DNA from: Ignavibacteriales bacterium
GTDB taxonomy: Bacteria > Bacteroidota > Ignavibacteria > UBA10030
NCBI GenBank assembly: GCA_026390575.1
Contig: JAPLFR010000009.1
Coordinates: forward strand, 124,001 to 188,000
Length of the DNA: 64,000 nt
Direction: 5' to 3'
The stretch's first letter is position 1, and each line of letters opens with the position of its first letter. Under the pieces are notes generated by a model, which searched no databases, was not told where the DNA came from, and worked only from the letters and a program-made list of their open reading frames with translations. The translations under genes and the position numbers were made by a program. Below are positions 25,528 to 35,404 of the stretch, piece by piece.

Positions 25528-26055
25528 CCAGAAGCAAGAAGTGGTTGGTCGATAAGCCGAATTCTGTCTAATCCCGATGAATGCCAAGGCAATCAGCGAA
25601 ACGAGGCAGCCATTTCTCTGGGCGACCTACCCATCCCGTCTTCACTTTCGTGGACTTGTGCGGGCAACTCTATCCCGATGAGCGTTAGCTCATCGGGAAA
25701 CGGGATCTACATGGTCTTGCACCAAGCGGGGTTTCTCTTGTCCCGATATAACCTGAGGTTACATCGGGATCGCTTACGCGACCATCGCCATTACTGACGA
25801 TGCGGTGGTCTCTTACACCACCTTTTCACCTTTCTCTCGATTCCTTCTTGCGAAGAAACCGGGATGTGTGTTTTCTGTGATACTATCCGTTTCTGCAGGA
25901 TGTTGCCTGCAGAACCCCCGCTTTTTCAACCAGATGCGGATTGAACCGCCTCTGGCAGACACGCGAGGCACCTTGCCCTGTGGTGTTCGGACTTTCCTCC
26001 CCGATCATCTTCGATGATCGGGGCGGCTGCCTGACGCACCAGCTTCTGCTTCTGG
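25528..26055 (-). ncRNA. rnpB: RNase P RNA, bacterial class A-like
   Basis: On the minus strand the universally conserved elements appear in order: GGGGAGGAAAGTCCGAACA (CR-I, about 25983-26004), AGGGCAAGGTGCC, and near the 3' end ACAGAATTCGGCTTATC (about 25550-25567). Helix P1 can be drawn: 5' CCAGAAGCAGAAG (26043-26055) with 3' CTTCTTGCTTCTGG (25528-25541), and a T-run follows the 3' strand as terminator. P3 is CCCCGATCATC-ttc-GATGATCGGGG. At ~528 nt the RNA is longer than the usual 350-400, mainly because of two extra TCCCGAT...ATCGGGA hairpins (about 25673-25699 and 25739-25769). It fills the recJ-rnhA gap. Confidence 0.93.
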
Positions 26056-26120
26056 ACTCAACGTCCAGTTTTCTCACCAAAATTTTCACAACTTCTTGAA
26101 ACGCAACTATACTGCAATGT

Positions 26121-26537
26121 TCACATGAGTAAAAGTTTTTTTGTATCTATTCCGCGGTTTGCTAATGCATCTGCTTCCCGATTTTTTTCGCGCGGCACAT
26201 GTCTAATTTTAAACTGAAATGGAGACGCCACAAGAATATTTTGGATGTGGTGAAAGTGTTTCTTCAATTGTGCATCCTTCACCTTGTATTGACCATTTAA
26301 TTGACGTACCATCAATTCGCTGTCGGAATGAACAACAAGCTGACTGCATTCAGTTGATTGCACGAGTTTCAGACAAGCTGCAAGTGCAGTATATTCGGCG
26401 ATATTGTTTGTTGCTTTTCCAATATAACCATACTGCGATGCGATCACGTTGCCAAGCTCGTCCTTCAGAATTATACCAACGCCGCTTTCACCTGGATTGC
26501 CGCGCGACGCGCCATCTGTATACGCGAAGATGGTCAT
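26121..26537 (-). CDS. Ribonuclease HI-family protein
   Basis: 138-residue RNase H fold with the catalytic acids in place: Asp in YTDGASRGNPGESG (about 7), Glu in NNIAEYTAL (about 48), Asp in VHSDSELMVRQLNGQYKV (about 71), and Asp in READALANRGID (about 122). It lacks the basic handle region of E. coli RNase HI, and so belongs to the short RnhA/YpdQ-like group. It would degrade RNA in RNA-DNA hybrids, though some members have weak activity. Its start overlaps the stop of the zinc-ribbon gene by 4 nt, so the two are probably co-transcribed, with rnpB downstream. Confidence 0.88.
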   Translation of the reverse strand: MTIFAYTDGASRGNPGESGVGIILKDELGNVIASQYGYIGKATNNIAEYTALAACLKLVQSTECSQLVVHSDSELMVRQLNGQYKVKDAQLKKHFHHIQNILVASPFQFKIRHVPREKNREADALANRGIDTKKLLLM

Positions 26538-27265
26538 AGAGACTTTTTTGCGTTCTCGACGATTTCATCCGATACAAGAATGCGGCCGCACCTTTCGCAA
26601 GCAATAAGGGCAGCATTCTTCCGCAATTCCAACACTCGCTGCGGTGTTACGCGGTTAAAGCACCCCCCGCAGGAATTTCGCTGCACCGCCACAATTGCAC
26701 GTCCATCTTCCGCTTTGCGGATTCTACTATACATCTGGTAATCTGCTTTCGAAATTTTGCTCACTATCTTTTCGCGTTGGTGTCTTAATTTTAGTTCTTC
26801 ATCTTCGTGCTCTTTATTGACTGCAGCGAGTTCTTTCTTTCGGTTCGCAAGTTCCGCTTGAAGTGTTTCAAGTTCCGGTAATAGTTTTTCCGCATCTTCT
26901 TTGGCAAGCATCGCCTTGCCTTCGAATAGTTCCATATCTCTTTGAAGCTTTGTGATCTTTTCTTGTGAGAGATCGATCTCTCTTGCCAGCATGTCGTATT
27001 GCTTGTTGGTCTTTACCTGAAACTGTTGAGTCTTATACTTCTCAATTTTTGTTTTGAGAGAAAGGATGTCTGTATCGGTTTGATCTCGAATGACAATCGA
27101 TTTTTTTAATATGTCTTCGAGTTCTTTCTTGTTTGCAAGCTTGTTTTTTACGTTCTCTGATAATTCAGCTACGATTTGCGGTAGATCACCTTTCATTTCC
27201 TGCAATTCGTCGAGGTTTGAATCAACTAACTGCAATATGTATAACGATCGTAATCTGTTTTCCAA
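26534..27265 (-). CDS. Coiled-coil zinc-ribbon protein (DUF164/CdsZ type)
   Basis: 243 residues. The first ~180 are a continuous coiled coil (heptads rich in Lys, Glu, Leu, for example IEKYKTQQFQVKTNKQYDML), followed by a C4 zinc ribbon with CGGCFNRVTP and IACERCGRILVSDE near the C-terminus. This architecture is the DUF164 family of putative nucleic-acid-associated proteins found next to RNase H-like or Nif3 genes in many bacteria. Exact role unknown. Good context: nif3-zinc ribbon-rnhA-rnpB on one strand. Confidence 0.87.
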   Translation of the reverse strand: MENRLRSLYILQLVDSNLDELQEMKGDLPQIVAELSENVKNKLANKKELEDILKKSIVIRDQTDTDILSLKTKIEKYKTQQFQVKTNKQYDMLAREIDLSQEKITKLQRDMELFEGKAMLAKEDAEKLLPELETLQAELANRKKELAAVNKEHEDEELKLRHQREKIVSKISKADYQMYSRIRKAEDGRAIVAVQRNSCGGCFNRVTPQRVLELRKNAALIACERCGRILVSDEIVENAKKSL

Positions 27266-27293
27266 CGGTTGCTCCTCTCTGTAATCAAACAGC

Positions 27294-28406
27294 TTATAGT
27301 ATCTTAATCGGGTTCGTTTTATGTTTTGTCATGAATACAGTCAACGGCTCGTGCGCCGCGCGGGCCGCAGAACGAAGTCGAGCTGCAATGGGTTTTAAAA
27401 TAGTTTGTTCAGTTTCCCAATGACCGGCATCGATCAGAGCGATACCGTCGGTTGCTTTCTGAAATGTATGATACCGCACATCTGCAGTAACAAAAACATC
27501 TGCTTTCGCTGCGAGAGCGTCCGGCAGGAGATCGGCACCGGCTCCGCCGCAGACTGCAACATTCTGAATTTTATGCGCCAAGCTGCCAGTATAACGCAAC
27601 GCTCCAACGCCAAGCGTTCGTTTTATGGATTTTAAAAAAAGTTCAAGTGACTGAGGTTTCGGCAACATACCGAGAGCGCCCATTCCAAAATTTGGATTAA
27701 GATTTTCGACAAAATCAATATCGTATGCCGGTTCTTCATATGGATGAACAGCTTTTACTGCCGCAACCACATCGGATACAATTGCCCGCGATGCAATCAT
27801 CTCAAGCCGTGTTTCCTCAACAGACTCAAGATTTCCACGCTTTCCTAAAAACGGAATGGATGCTGCTGAACCGTTAAAAGTTCCTGTTCCTTTCGTACCG
27901 AAAGAACAAGACGAGTAATTACCTATTACTCCAGCGCCGGCTTGCGTCATTGCATTTCTCACTCGCTCCACATGCCCTTCCGGAACGAACACAACAATCT
28001 TTGCCAGAGAATTTTTCAACAGTGTAAGGAATCGAATGTTCTTTAATCCGAGTACTTTTGCTAATGAAAAGCTGACACCGCCTTGTGCATAATCTAAATT
28101 CGTGTGTGCTGAAAAAAGAGCTATCTTATGTTCTGCAAGCAGCAAGACCAATTCACCAATTGGGTCGTTTGCGATAATTGCTGACGGCGGCCGGAAAAGC
28201 AGCGGATGATGCGAAACGATGAGTTCCACTTTTTGTGAGATTGCATCATGAACGATTTGCCTGGTGACATCGAGTGTTACTAAAATTTTTGTAACCTTGT
28301 TTCGCTTGTCGCCAACTTGTAACCCGACATTATCTTTTTCCCATGCAACCCACTTCGGTGCCCAATCTTCAAACAACTGAACGATATTTGATACATGCAG
28401 GCTCAT
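27294..28406 (-). CDS. Nif3-like dinuclear-metal hexameric protein with YqfO insertion
   Basis: 370 residues, the long form with a PII-like insert (about 128-232, beginning AKIVVFVPEGHVERVRNAM) between the two Nif3 halves. Metal-ligand motifs: VSHHPLLFRPPSA (about 65-77), SAHTNLDYAQGGVS (about 100-113), and near the C-terminus FVTADVRYHTFQ and IALIDAGHWETE. Proposed to be a GTP cyclohydrolase-like or metal-dependent hydrolase; real function unsettled. The ATG lies only ~5 nt after the T-run of a terminator and has no Shine-Dalgarno. Confidence 0.9.
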   Translation of the reverse strand: MSLHVSNIVQLFEDWAPKWVAWEKDNVGLQVGDKRNKVTKILVTLDVTRQIVHDAISQKVELIVSHHPLLFRPPSAIIANDPIGELVLLLAEHKIALFSAHTNLDYAQGGVSFSLAKVLGLKNIRFLTLLKNSLAKIVVFVPEGHVERVRNAMTQAGAGVIGNYSSCSFGTKGTGTFNGSAASIPFLGKRGNLESVEETRLEMIASRAIVSDVVAAVKAVHPYEEPAYDIDFVENLNPNFGMGALGMLPKPQSLELFLKSIKRTLGVGALRYTGSLAHKIQNVAVCGGAGADLLPDALAAKADVFVTADVRYHTFQKATDGIALIDAGHWETEQTILKPIAARLRSAARAAHEPLTVFMTKHKTNPIKIL

Positions 28407-28411
28407 ATAAA

Positions 28412-28444
28412 AAAAGTGTCCCGCTGGTTGGGCGGGACACTTTT
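28412..28444 (-). terminator. Bidirectional terminator hairpin abutting the Nif3 start
   Basis: AAAAGTGTCCCGC (28412-28424) pairs perfectly with GCGGGACACTTTT (28432-28444) around a 7-nt loop. On the minus strand the stem is followed by seven T and then, within a few bases, the Nif3 ATG. It terminates the REC-HisKA transcript and could attenuate read-through into nif3. Confidence 0.85.
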
Positions 28445-28531
28445 AAAAATCTTTAAGTTTTTTGAATTGCAGTTTTATCGATTATTAATTTCTTTTTTAC
28501 AGGCATCTTTATTCGCATTACAGCCATTGAT

Positions 28532-28624
28532 ATGGATTCACATTGCGCCATCTGCTTCTACAAGAATAATAAAAAAATGATAGAAATGCAAGGCGCACAT
28601 TCTTGTCAGACGTGTCAAGAATAA
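28532..28624 (+). CDS. Putative 30-residue zinc-finger microprotein
   Basis: Below usual ORF cut-offs. ATG 28532 opens a frame with four cysteines spaced Cys5-x2-Cys8-x16-Cys25-x2-Cys28, plus His4 and His23; the segments are SHCAICFYKN and AHSCQTCQE. This is exactly a small zinc-ribbon arrangement. It lies in the otherwise empty 28445-28614 gap and overlaps the end of the convergent REC-HisKA gene by 10 bp. No Shine-Dalgarno is seen and the upstream is very AT-rich (could hold a promoter). Chance CxxC pairs are possible; conservation would decide. Confidence 0.35.
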   Translation: MDSHCAICFYKNNKKMIEMQGAHSCQTCQE

Positions 28625-29301
28625 TCGCCATGGAAATCTATTTTTTCAAAATTGAGATCGCGTAACCGCTTAATTTCTGAATCGATGGTATTGAATCGGT
28701 TCTCAAACGATTTCATCACTTCGGGCTGTACAGTTTCTAACGTTTGACGCTGCAGGAGATCAAAACTAATTTTGACTGCTGCAAGCGGATTGTTGAATTC
28801 ATGACACACCGTGACGACTAACTCACGGATGGCCTGGGCTCGACTTTCAGCCATGGCCAATCTTTTTTCAACCGCCTGTTTGTGCTTCCGTAAGTGAACA
28901 CGGTCAAGAATACTGAGAATTGTTCGCGGCAGGTATGCCTCGTTTAAATCATCTTTCAGAAGAAAATCTTCAACTCCAAGTTTCATTGCCTCAACCGCAA
29001 GTTTGAAATCGCGAAAACCAGTTAAAAAGATGATTGGGATGTATCGTCCCATCTGATCCAATTGTAAACAGAACTCCAGACCGCTCGAAGTCGGGAAGTA
29101 GTAGTCCATGATAATCACATCTATCTCTTGGTTCTGAGCGATTTCGGCAAGTGCACTTTCAACAGAATCCTTCCAAAGAACAACAAAAGTGCGTTGTTGA
29201 AAACGTTTGAGAATAAGTTGAACCAACTTGGCAAAGGTGACATCATCATCCACCAGAAGTACCCGAATGGATGTCTGCTGATCACGGGTGAGAGTTTCCA
29301 T
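28615..29301 (-). CDS. Response-regulator receiver fused to HisKA domain, no ATPase domain
   Basis: 228 residues. REC domain (about 12-135) with the acidic pocket VLLVDDDVTF, phospho-Asp in VIIMDYYFPTSSG (about 66) and KDD at the Lys switch position (FLLKDDL). A linker helix leads to a HisKA dimerisation domain with the H-box VVTVCHEFNNPLAAVK (about 165-180, phospho-accepting His). The chain ends after the second HisKA helix with no HATPase_c motifs (N, G1, F or G2 boxes), so it cannot autophosphorylate. It may be a phosphotransfer or decoy partner for the regulators encoded divergently at 29520 and 29916. Confidence 0.85.
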   Translation of the reverse strand: METLTRDQQTSIRVLLVDDDVTFAKLVQLILKRFQQRTFVVLWKDSVESALAEIAQNQEIDVIIMDYYFPTSSGLEFCLQLDQMGRYIPIIFLTGFRDFKLAVEAMKLGVEDFLLKDDLNEAYLPRTILSILDRVHLRKHKQAVEKRLAMAESRAQAIRELVVTVCHEFNNPLAAVKISFDLLQRQTLETVQPEVMKSFENRFNTIDSEIKRLRDLNFEKIDFHGDYS

Positions 29302-29519
29302 GTACTAAAGTACCACAAGTTCGTATAACATTCAATGAAAGATTTATTCTATTGTACGTGCGGATGCAATATTTTTAGATTTGAAATGATATGCTTTCTT
29401 GTAGAATTGGTTGCTTTTCATCACTATTCTTCATATAATCACAATCATAAATACCCGTTCAGAATTTTTAAATGTCCGGTTTCCAAGACGAAAACAGACA
29501 TTCTGTGAGGAGATACTCT

Positions 29520-29891
29520 ATGCCAGTAAAAAACAAGATTTTAGTTGTCGATGACGAAGAAGCACTTCGCGATGTCCTCAGTACTGAATTAGAAGGCGAG
29601 GGGTATCAAGTGTCCAGTGCTGTTGACGGACAAGCAGCGATCAACGTTTTAACGACGAATGAATATGATCTTATTCTCTTAGATATTAAAATGCCCAATG
29701 TCGATGGATTCGAAGTACTCAAGTTTGTAAAGGAACGCTGGCCTAAAACAAAAGTGGTGATGTTGACAGGTTTTGCCGATCTCAAGAATGCTATTGAATC
29801 GAAGAAGCTCGGTGCGGAAGATTTTGTTAGTAAACCTTATGACCTCGTCGATCTGCTGACCACAGTCGAAAGAGTTCTTACGAGCGCATAA
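29520..29891 (+). CDS. CheY-like single-domain response regulator
   Basis: 123 residues from ATG 29520 (MPVKNKILVVDDEEAL), which has GAGGAG upstream; the longer frame has no support. Complete receiver: acidic pair VVDDEEA, phospho-Asp in LILLDIKMPNVDGFE (about 54), Thr in VVMLTGFAD (about 82) and Lys in DFVSKPYD (about 104). No output domain. It is 24 bp upstream of the NtrC-type gene and so likely co-transcribed; it may shuttle phosphate between the REC-HisKA protein and the transcription factor. Confidence 0.93.
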   Translation: MPVKNKILVVDDEEALRDVLSTELEGEGYQVSSAVDGQAAINVLTTNEYDLILLDIKMPNVDGFEVLKFVKERWPKTKVVMLTGFADLKNAIESKKLGAEDFVSKPYDLVDLLTTVERVLTSA

Positions 29892-29915
29892 AGCCGGCAT
29901 GGGAGACCTGCCGAT

Positions 29916-31286
29916 ATGCCAAAAAAACATCGGGTTCTTGTCGTAGACGATGAAGAATCTATAACCTATCTCGTTAAAACCGAACTTGAAGATCTACCGG
30001 AGTTTGAAGTTGACGCTGCATTAAGCGGTTCGGATGCAATCAATCTTATCCAATCAAAAGTCTATGACGTTGTGTTACTTGACGTCAAGATGCCACGTAT
30101 TGGTGGCGTTGAAGTTCTCAGATATATAAAAGATCACGCCCCAACCACCCAGGTAATTATATTGACGAATGTTGTCGATGTTAAAACGGCAATCGAGACA
30201 ACAAAGTTAGGCGCATATGATTTCATTAGCAAACCGTATGAAACAGCCGAACTTTTAGCGACAGTCCGCCGTGCACTTGAACACAAGCAGTTAGTTATCG
30301 ACAAGGAAGTGAACCAGCTTGGACGACCGGTGGAACTGATTGGTGAATGTCAGATATTCAAAGACATTATCAACAAAGCAATTAAATTGGCGTCGAGCGA
30401 AGCGTTTGTATTGATTCAAGGTGCGAGCGGTACCGGTAAAGAACTCTTCGCGCGGCTTGTTCACCAACATAGTACGCGCAAGGATCAGCCATTCATTGCC
30501 GTCAACTGCGCTGCAATGCCGGATCAATTATTAGAGAGTGAATTATTCGGACACGAAAAAGGATCATTTACGAGCGCCATCAAAACAAAACAAGGTCTTG
30601 TCGAGGTTGCCGACGGCGGCACGTTGTTCTTGGATGAAGTTGGTGATATCAGCATCACAACGCAGCCAAAGCTTCTTCGTTTTTTGGAAACAGGTGAGTT
30701 TCGGAGAGTTGGCGGCACAAATACTCGAATGGTTGATGTTCGCGTCGTGTCTGCAACGAATAAAAATTTGCAGGAAGAAGTGAAAGCCGCCCGCTTTCGT
30801 GAAGACTTGCTGTATAGATTAAATGTTGTCAGTCTTCGCCTTCCAAATTTGAATGAACGAAAAGAAGATATTCCCCTTCTGGTAGAAAGTTTTCTTTCAC
30901 GAAAAACAAGAACGAAGTATCTCAACCCGGAGGCATTTCAAGTGCTCATGAGTTATGATTGGCCGGGAAATGTGCGCGAACTTGAACATGTGATTGAGGG
31001 CGCTGTCGCTCTCAGTCACAGCGATATTATAGAACCGAAGGATTTGTGGATGAATGTTGCGCTGAGTGTCACACTGCCTGCAGCATCAGTTCCGTCTCAA
31101 TTACCCGCCGCCGATAAACTCATCAAGATGGATGAACTTGAAAAACTCTACATCGAACGTGCTTTGAAACACTACCGATGGAACCGTGTGAAGACTGCGG
31201 CAACATTGGGGATTACTCCGAAGACGCTCTACTTAAAAATCAAGCGATATAAAATCCAAATACCAAGTTTAGATACTCCAGAATAG
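29916..31286 (+). CDS. NtrC-family response regulator with variant GAFTGA loop (GSFTSA)
   Basis: 456 residues: REC (about 1-125, phospho-Asp in VVLLDVKMPRIGG), AAA+ (about 142-375) and C-terminal Fis-type helix-turn-helix (about 410-450, NRVKTAATLGITPKTLYLKI). The ATPase shows Walker A GASGTGKELFARLVH, Walker B GGTLFLDEVGDI and the arginine-finger region RFREDLLYRLNVV. The sigma54-contact loop reads GSFTSA rather than GAFTGA, so the second Gly is Ser. The essential Thr remains, so sigma54 activation is possible but may be altered. The start has no strong SD. Target genes unknown. Confidence 0.93.
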   Translation: MPKKHRVLVVDDEESITYLVKTELEDLPEFEVDAALSGSDAINLIQSKVYDVVLLDVKMPRIGGVEVLRYIKDHAPTTQVIILTNVVDVKTAIETTKLGAYDFISKPYETAELLATVRRALEHKQLVIDKEVNQLGRPVELIGECQIFKDIINKAIKLASSEAFVLIQGASGTGKELFARLVHQHSTRKDQPFIAVNCAAMPDQLLESELFGHEKGSFTSAIKTKQGLVEVADGGTLFLDEVGDISITTQPKLLRFLETGEFRRVGGTNTRMVDVRVVSATNKNLQEEVKAARFREDLLYRLNVVSLRLPNLNERKEDIPLLVESFLSRKTRTKYLNPEAFQVLMSYDWPGNVRELEHVIEGAVALSHSDIIEPKDLWMNVALSVTLPAASVPSQLPAADKLIKMDELEKLYIERALKHYRWNRVKTAATLGITPKTLYLKIKRYKIQIPSLDTPE

Positions 31287-31387
31287 TAATCACGTTCTCA
31301 TTTGTTTTTATGTGACTGCAACCTTTTTATCATTACTCCCGTAACATTCATTGGGAACGAAACCAACTTTCCCAAATCTCCTTCTTA

Positions 31388-31441
31388 ATAGAGCCAGTTA
31401 TCGGTTGCACGTGGTGGTGTCGATCGAGACACTGGCTCTAT
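31388..31441 (+). terminator. Long-loop inverted repeat after the NtrC-type gene
   Basis: ATAGAGCCAGT (31388-31398) pairs perfectly with ACTGGCTCTAT (31431-31441) across a 32-nt loop. The following sequence is only mildly T-rich (CATTATTCC). It may be a weak terminator or a structured leader of guaB, which starts 99 bp downstream. Confidence 0.5.
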
Positions 31442-31518
31442 CATTATTCCTCCGCACATCCCATTCTTGCTTTTGCATCGATTATTGACTAATTTTTTAA
31501 AAATTTAATCTTTCATAA

Positions 31519-33000
<1,482 letters not shown>

Positions 33001-33007
33001 TTCTTTG

Positions 33008-34078
33008 ATGATTCACCAACGGCTAAAAGCAGTACGCGTATTGATGACGAAGCTTCGGCTCCAATCAATGCTTGTAACCGAACGGGCGCATGTCCGTTAT
33101 CTTACAGGATTCTCTGGATCCTGTGGACTTTGTCTCATTACGCTGACAAAACAATTTTTTATAACCGACAGACGATATCAAAGTCAGGCGCCGCAGGAGG
33201 TTCGTGGGTTCAAGATTATTATCGCGAAACAAAATCTTTTTCCTGTACTTATTGAAAGAAAATTAATACCAATACAATCACGCATCGGATTCGAGAGTCA
33301 GTATATTTCGGTTGCGGATATGAAGTGTTTGAAAAAACTGCTGCCCCTCAGGCAGTTCATTTCCGTAAAAAGCATTCTCGAAAATATCACTGCGATCAAA
33401 GATGACAAAGAAATTGAGTTGATTCGTTTTGCCGCTCGCTTGAGCGATAAAGTGTTTAAAAATCTCTTAACGCTCGTGCGTCCGGGTGTGCGTGAATGCG
33501 ACATCGCGGCGGAAATCAGCTACTTGCATCGGAAATACGGCGCTGAGTGCGATGCATTCGATCCGATTGTTGCAAGCGGTGAACGAGGAGCTTTACCGCA
33601 TGCCCGGGCATCTGAAAAAAAAATTCGGCGCGGCGAAATGGTCGTACTGGACTTTGGCTGTTGTTATCATGGATACAACAGCGATATGACACGCACACTT
33701 GCAGTTGGAAATCCTTCGGCAGAGATGAAGAACGTGTACCAAATTGTGCTTGATGCGCAAAAGAAAGCTATCGAGGCAGTGCGTAACGGAGTGACGGCTC
33801 GTTCAATTGATGCAATCGCGCGGAAATACATTAGACAGAATGGCTATGGACGATATTTCATCCACTCGCTGGGTCACGGGTTAGGCATTCATGTTCACGA
33901 CCCATTGCGTATCTCTGCACTCAGTGCGGCAGTGCTTCACACTGGCAATGTCATGACGATTGAACCGGGAATTTATCTTCCGGGTCGCGGTGGCGTGCGT
34001 ATCGAAGACGATATTGTTGTTCGTGAAAACGGCTGCGACATACTGACAACATCTTCAAAAGAATTAATTATTGTGTGA
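33008..34078 (+). CDS. Xaa-Pro aminopeptidase P/M24-family peptidase
   Basis: 356 residues from ATG 33008 (MIHQRLKAVRVLMTK). N-terminal creatinase-like domain (about 1-125) with ARVRYLTGFSGS-like VRYLTGFSGSCG; C-terminal pita-bread domain (about 130-350). Metal ligands are recognisable: Asp in VVLDFGCCYHGYNSDMTRT (two Asp), His in HSLGHGLGIHVHDP, Glu in MTIEPGIYLPG and Glu in VRIEDDIVV. It removes N-terminal residues preceding proline, probably in the cytosol since no signal peptide is seen. Lies 7 bp after guaB and 3 bp before the glycosyltransferase. Confidence 0.92.
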   Translation: MIHQRLKAVRVLMTKLRLQSMLVTERAHVRYLTGFSGSCGLCLITLTKQFFITDRRYQSQAPQEVRGFKIIIAKQNLFPVLIERKLIPIQSRIGFESQYISVADMKCLKKLLPLRQFISVKSILENITAIKDDKEIELIRFAARLSDKVFKNLLTLVRPGVRECDIAAEISYLHRKYGAECDAFDPIVASGERGALPHARASEKKIRRGEMVVLDFGCCYHGYNSDMTRTLAVGNPSAEMKNVYQIVLDAQKKAIEAVRNGVTARSIDAIARKYIRQNGYGRYFIHSLGHGLGIHVHDPLRISALSAAVLHTGNVMTIEPGIYLPGRGGVRIEDDIVVRENGCDILTTSSKELIIV

Positions 34079-34081
34079 TTT

Positions 34082-35404
34082 ATGACGAATGACGGATTTA
34101 GAAAAGTTTTAATCATTGCATATTATTTTCCTCCAATGGGATTAAGCGGTGTGCAGCGAACGGTGAAGTTTGCGAAGTTTCTTCCAAAATACGGCTGGAA
34201 ACCGACAGTGCTCACCGTGGAACCGACTGGGTACTATGCATTTGATGACACCTTGTTGAAGGAAGCAGAAGAGGCCGGTGTGAGGATTATTCGCACAAAT
34301 TCTTACGATGTGAATCGCTTACTCAAGAAGCAAGGCGTTATAAAGATGCCTTCGGAACGGATGCGGAAGATACTGCAATTCTTTGGTGATTTATTTTTCA
34401 TCCCTGATACAAAGATCGGATGGAAATCCATTGCTGTGAAGGCAGCATCGGAACTCATCGAACAGGAGCGCTTTGATCTGTTGTTTGCTACTGCTCCGCC
34501 GCAAACCGATTTTCTTATAGGCGCAGCACTGAAACGCAAGTATGAGATCCCTCTGGTGGTGGATTATAGAGATGCATGGCTTGATTATCCATTCAAATAT
34601 TTTCCAACCCCTCTGCATCGCTGGTGGCATACACATTTAGAGAGGCGAGTTCTCAAAGCTGCAGATAGGGTCATCGTAACGCACCGGCGAGTGAAGGAAA
34701 GTATTCTGCGGCGTCATAAAACTGTAGATTACAATGAAGTAATGATTATCTCGCAAGGATTTGATGCGGAGGATTTTCCACCGACGAACACTGAGAAACG
34801 AGCGAAGCCGGTAAAAATGAAAATTGCTCACGCGGGGACATTTTATGCCGAAAGGAATCCGGTAAAAATGCTTCAAGCACTCGCAAATGTTTTACAAGCG
34901 AATCCAAAGATTCGCGGACGAGTCGAATTACACTTTATTGGCAACGTGCGTGAAGAAGACCGGCAGCTTGTGAAAAAATTGGATTTACAGAATGCTGTTC
35001 ACTTTCTGGGGTATTTGCCGCATAGGGAATGTATAAAACACTTAGTTGAATCTGATGTGTTATGGTTCGTTATTGATAACGACTACCAAACACCCGGCAA
35101 GTTGTATGAATATTTCGGTTCGCGAAAGCCTTTAATCGCCTCGGTCACCGATGGATATACGAAGCAGGTCATCAAAGAGAGCGGTGCGGCGATTTGTGTT
35201 CCGCTGAAAGATGTCACAGCGCACGAGAGTGCCATCCTCGAACAGTTCAAGCGGTTCGAACAGAAAAAATTAGAACGCGTGCAGGAATCGTTTGCGGCAA
35301 AATTCAATCGGTTAACACTCACAGCTGAATTGGCGAAACAATTCGAGTTGCTCATGGATTATGATCGTGCCGGATTTGTGAAGGTGAAGGAGCAATCAGC
35401 GTGA
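34082..35404 (+). CDS. Glycosyltransferase family 4-like protein
   Basis: 440 residues with the GT-B fold. N-terminal domain starts VLIIAYYFPPMGLSGVQRTVKFAKFL, which is the GT4 acceptor-side pattern, and PLVVDYRDAWLDYP follows (about 158-171). The nucleotide-sugar domain starts near KMKIAHAGTFYAERNP (about 243) and includes VHFLGYLPHRECIKHLVESDVLWFVI and the E-x7-E-like YEYFGSRKPLIA. Acceptor and sugar cannot be named. No membrane segments. Its stop overlaps the purD start (GTGA), so it is translationally coupled within the guaB-purD run. Confidence 0.9.
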   Translation: MTNDGFRKVLIIAYYFPPMGLSGVQRTVKFAKFLPKYGWKPTVLTVEPTGYYAFDDTLLKEAEEAGVRIIRTNSYDVNRLLKKQGVIKMPSERMRKILQFFGDLFFIPDTKIGWKSIAVKAASELIEQERFDLLFATAPPQTDFLIGAALKRKYEIPLVVDYRDAWLDYPFKYFPTPLHRWWHTHLERRVLKAADRVIVTHRRVKESILRRHKTVDYNEVMIISQGFDAEDFPPTNTEKRAKPVKMKIAHAGTFYAERNPVKMLQALANVLQANPKIRGRVELHFIGNVREEDRQLVKKLDLQNAVHFLGYLPHRECIKHLVESDVLWFVIDNDYQTPGKLYEYFGSRKPLIASVTDGYTKQVIKESGAAICVPLKDVTAHESAILEQFKRFEQKKLERVQESFAAKFNRLTLTAELAKQFELLMDYDRAGFVKVKEQSA

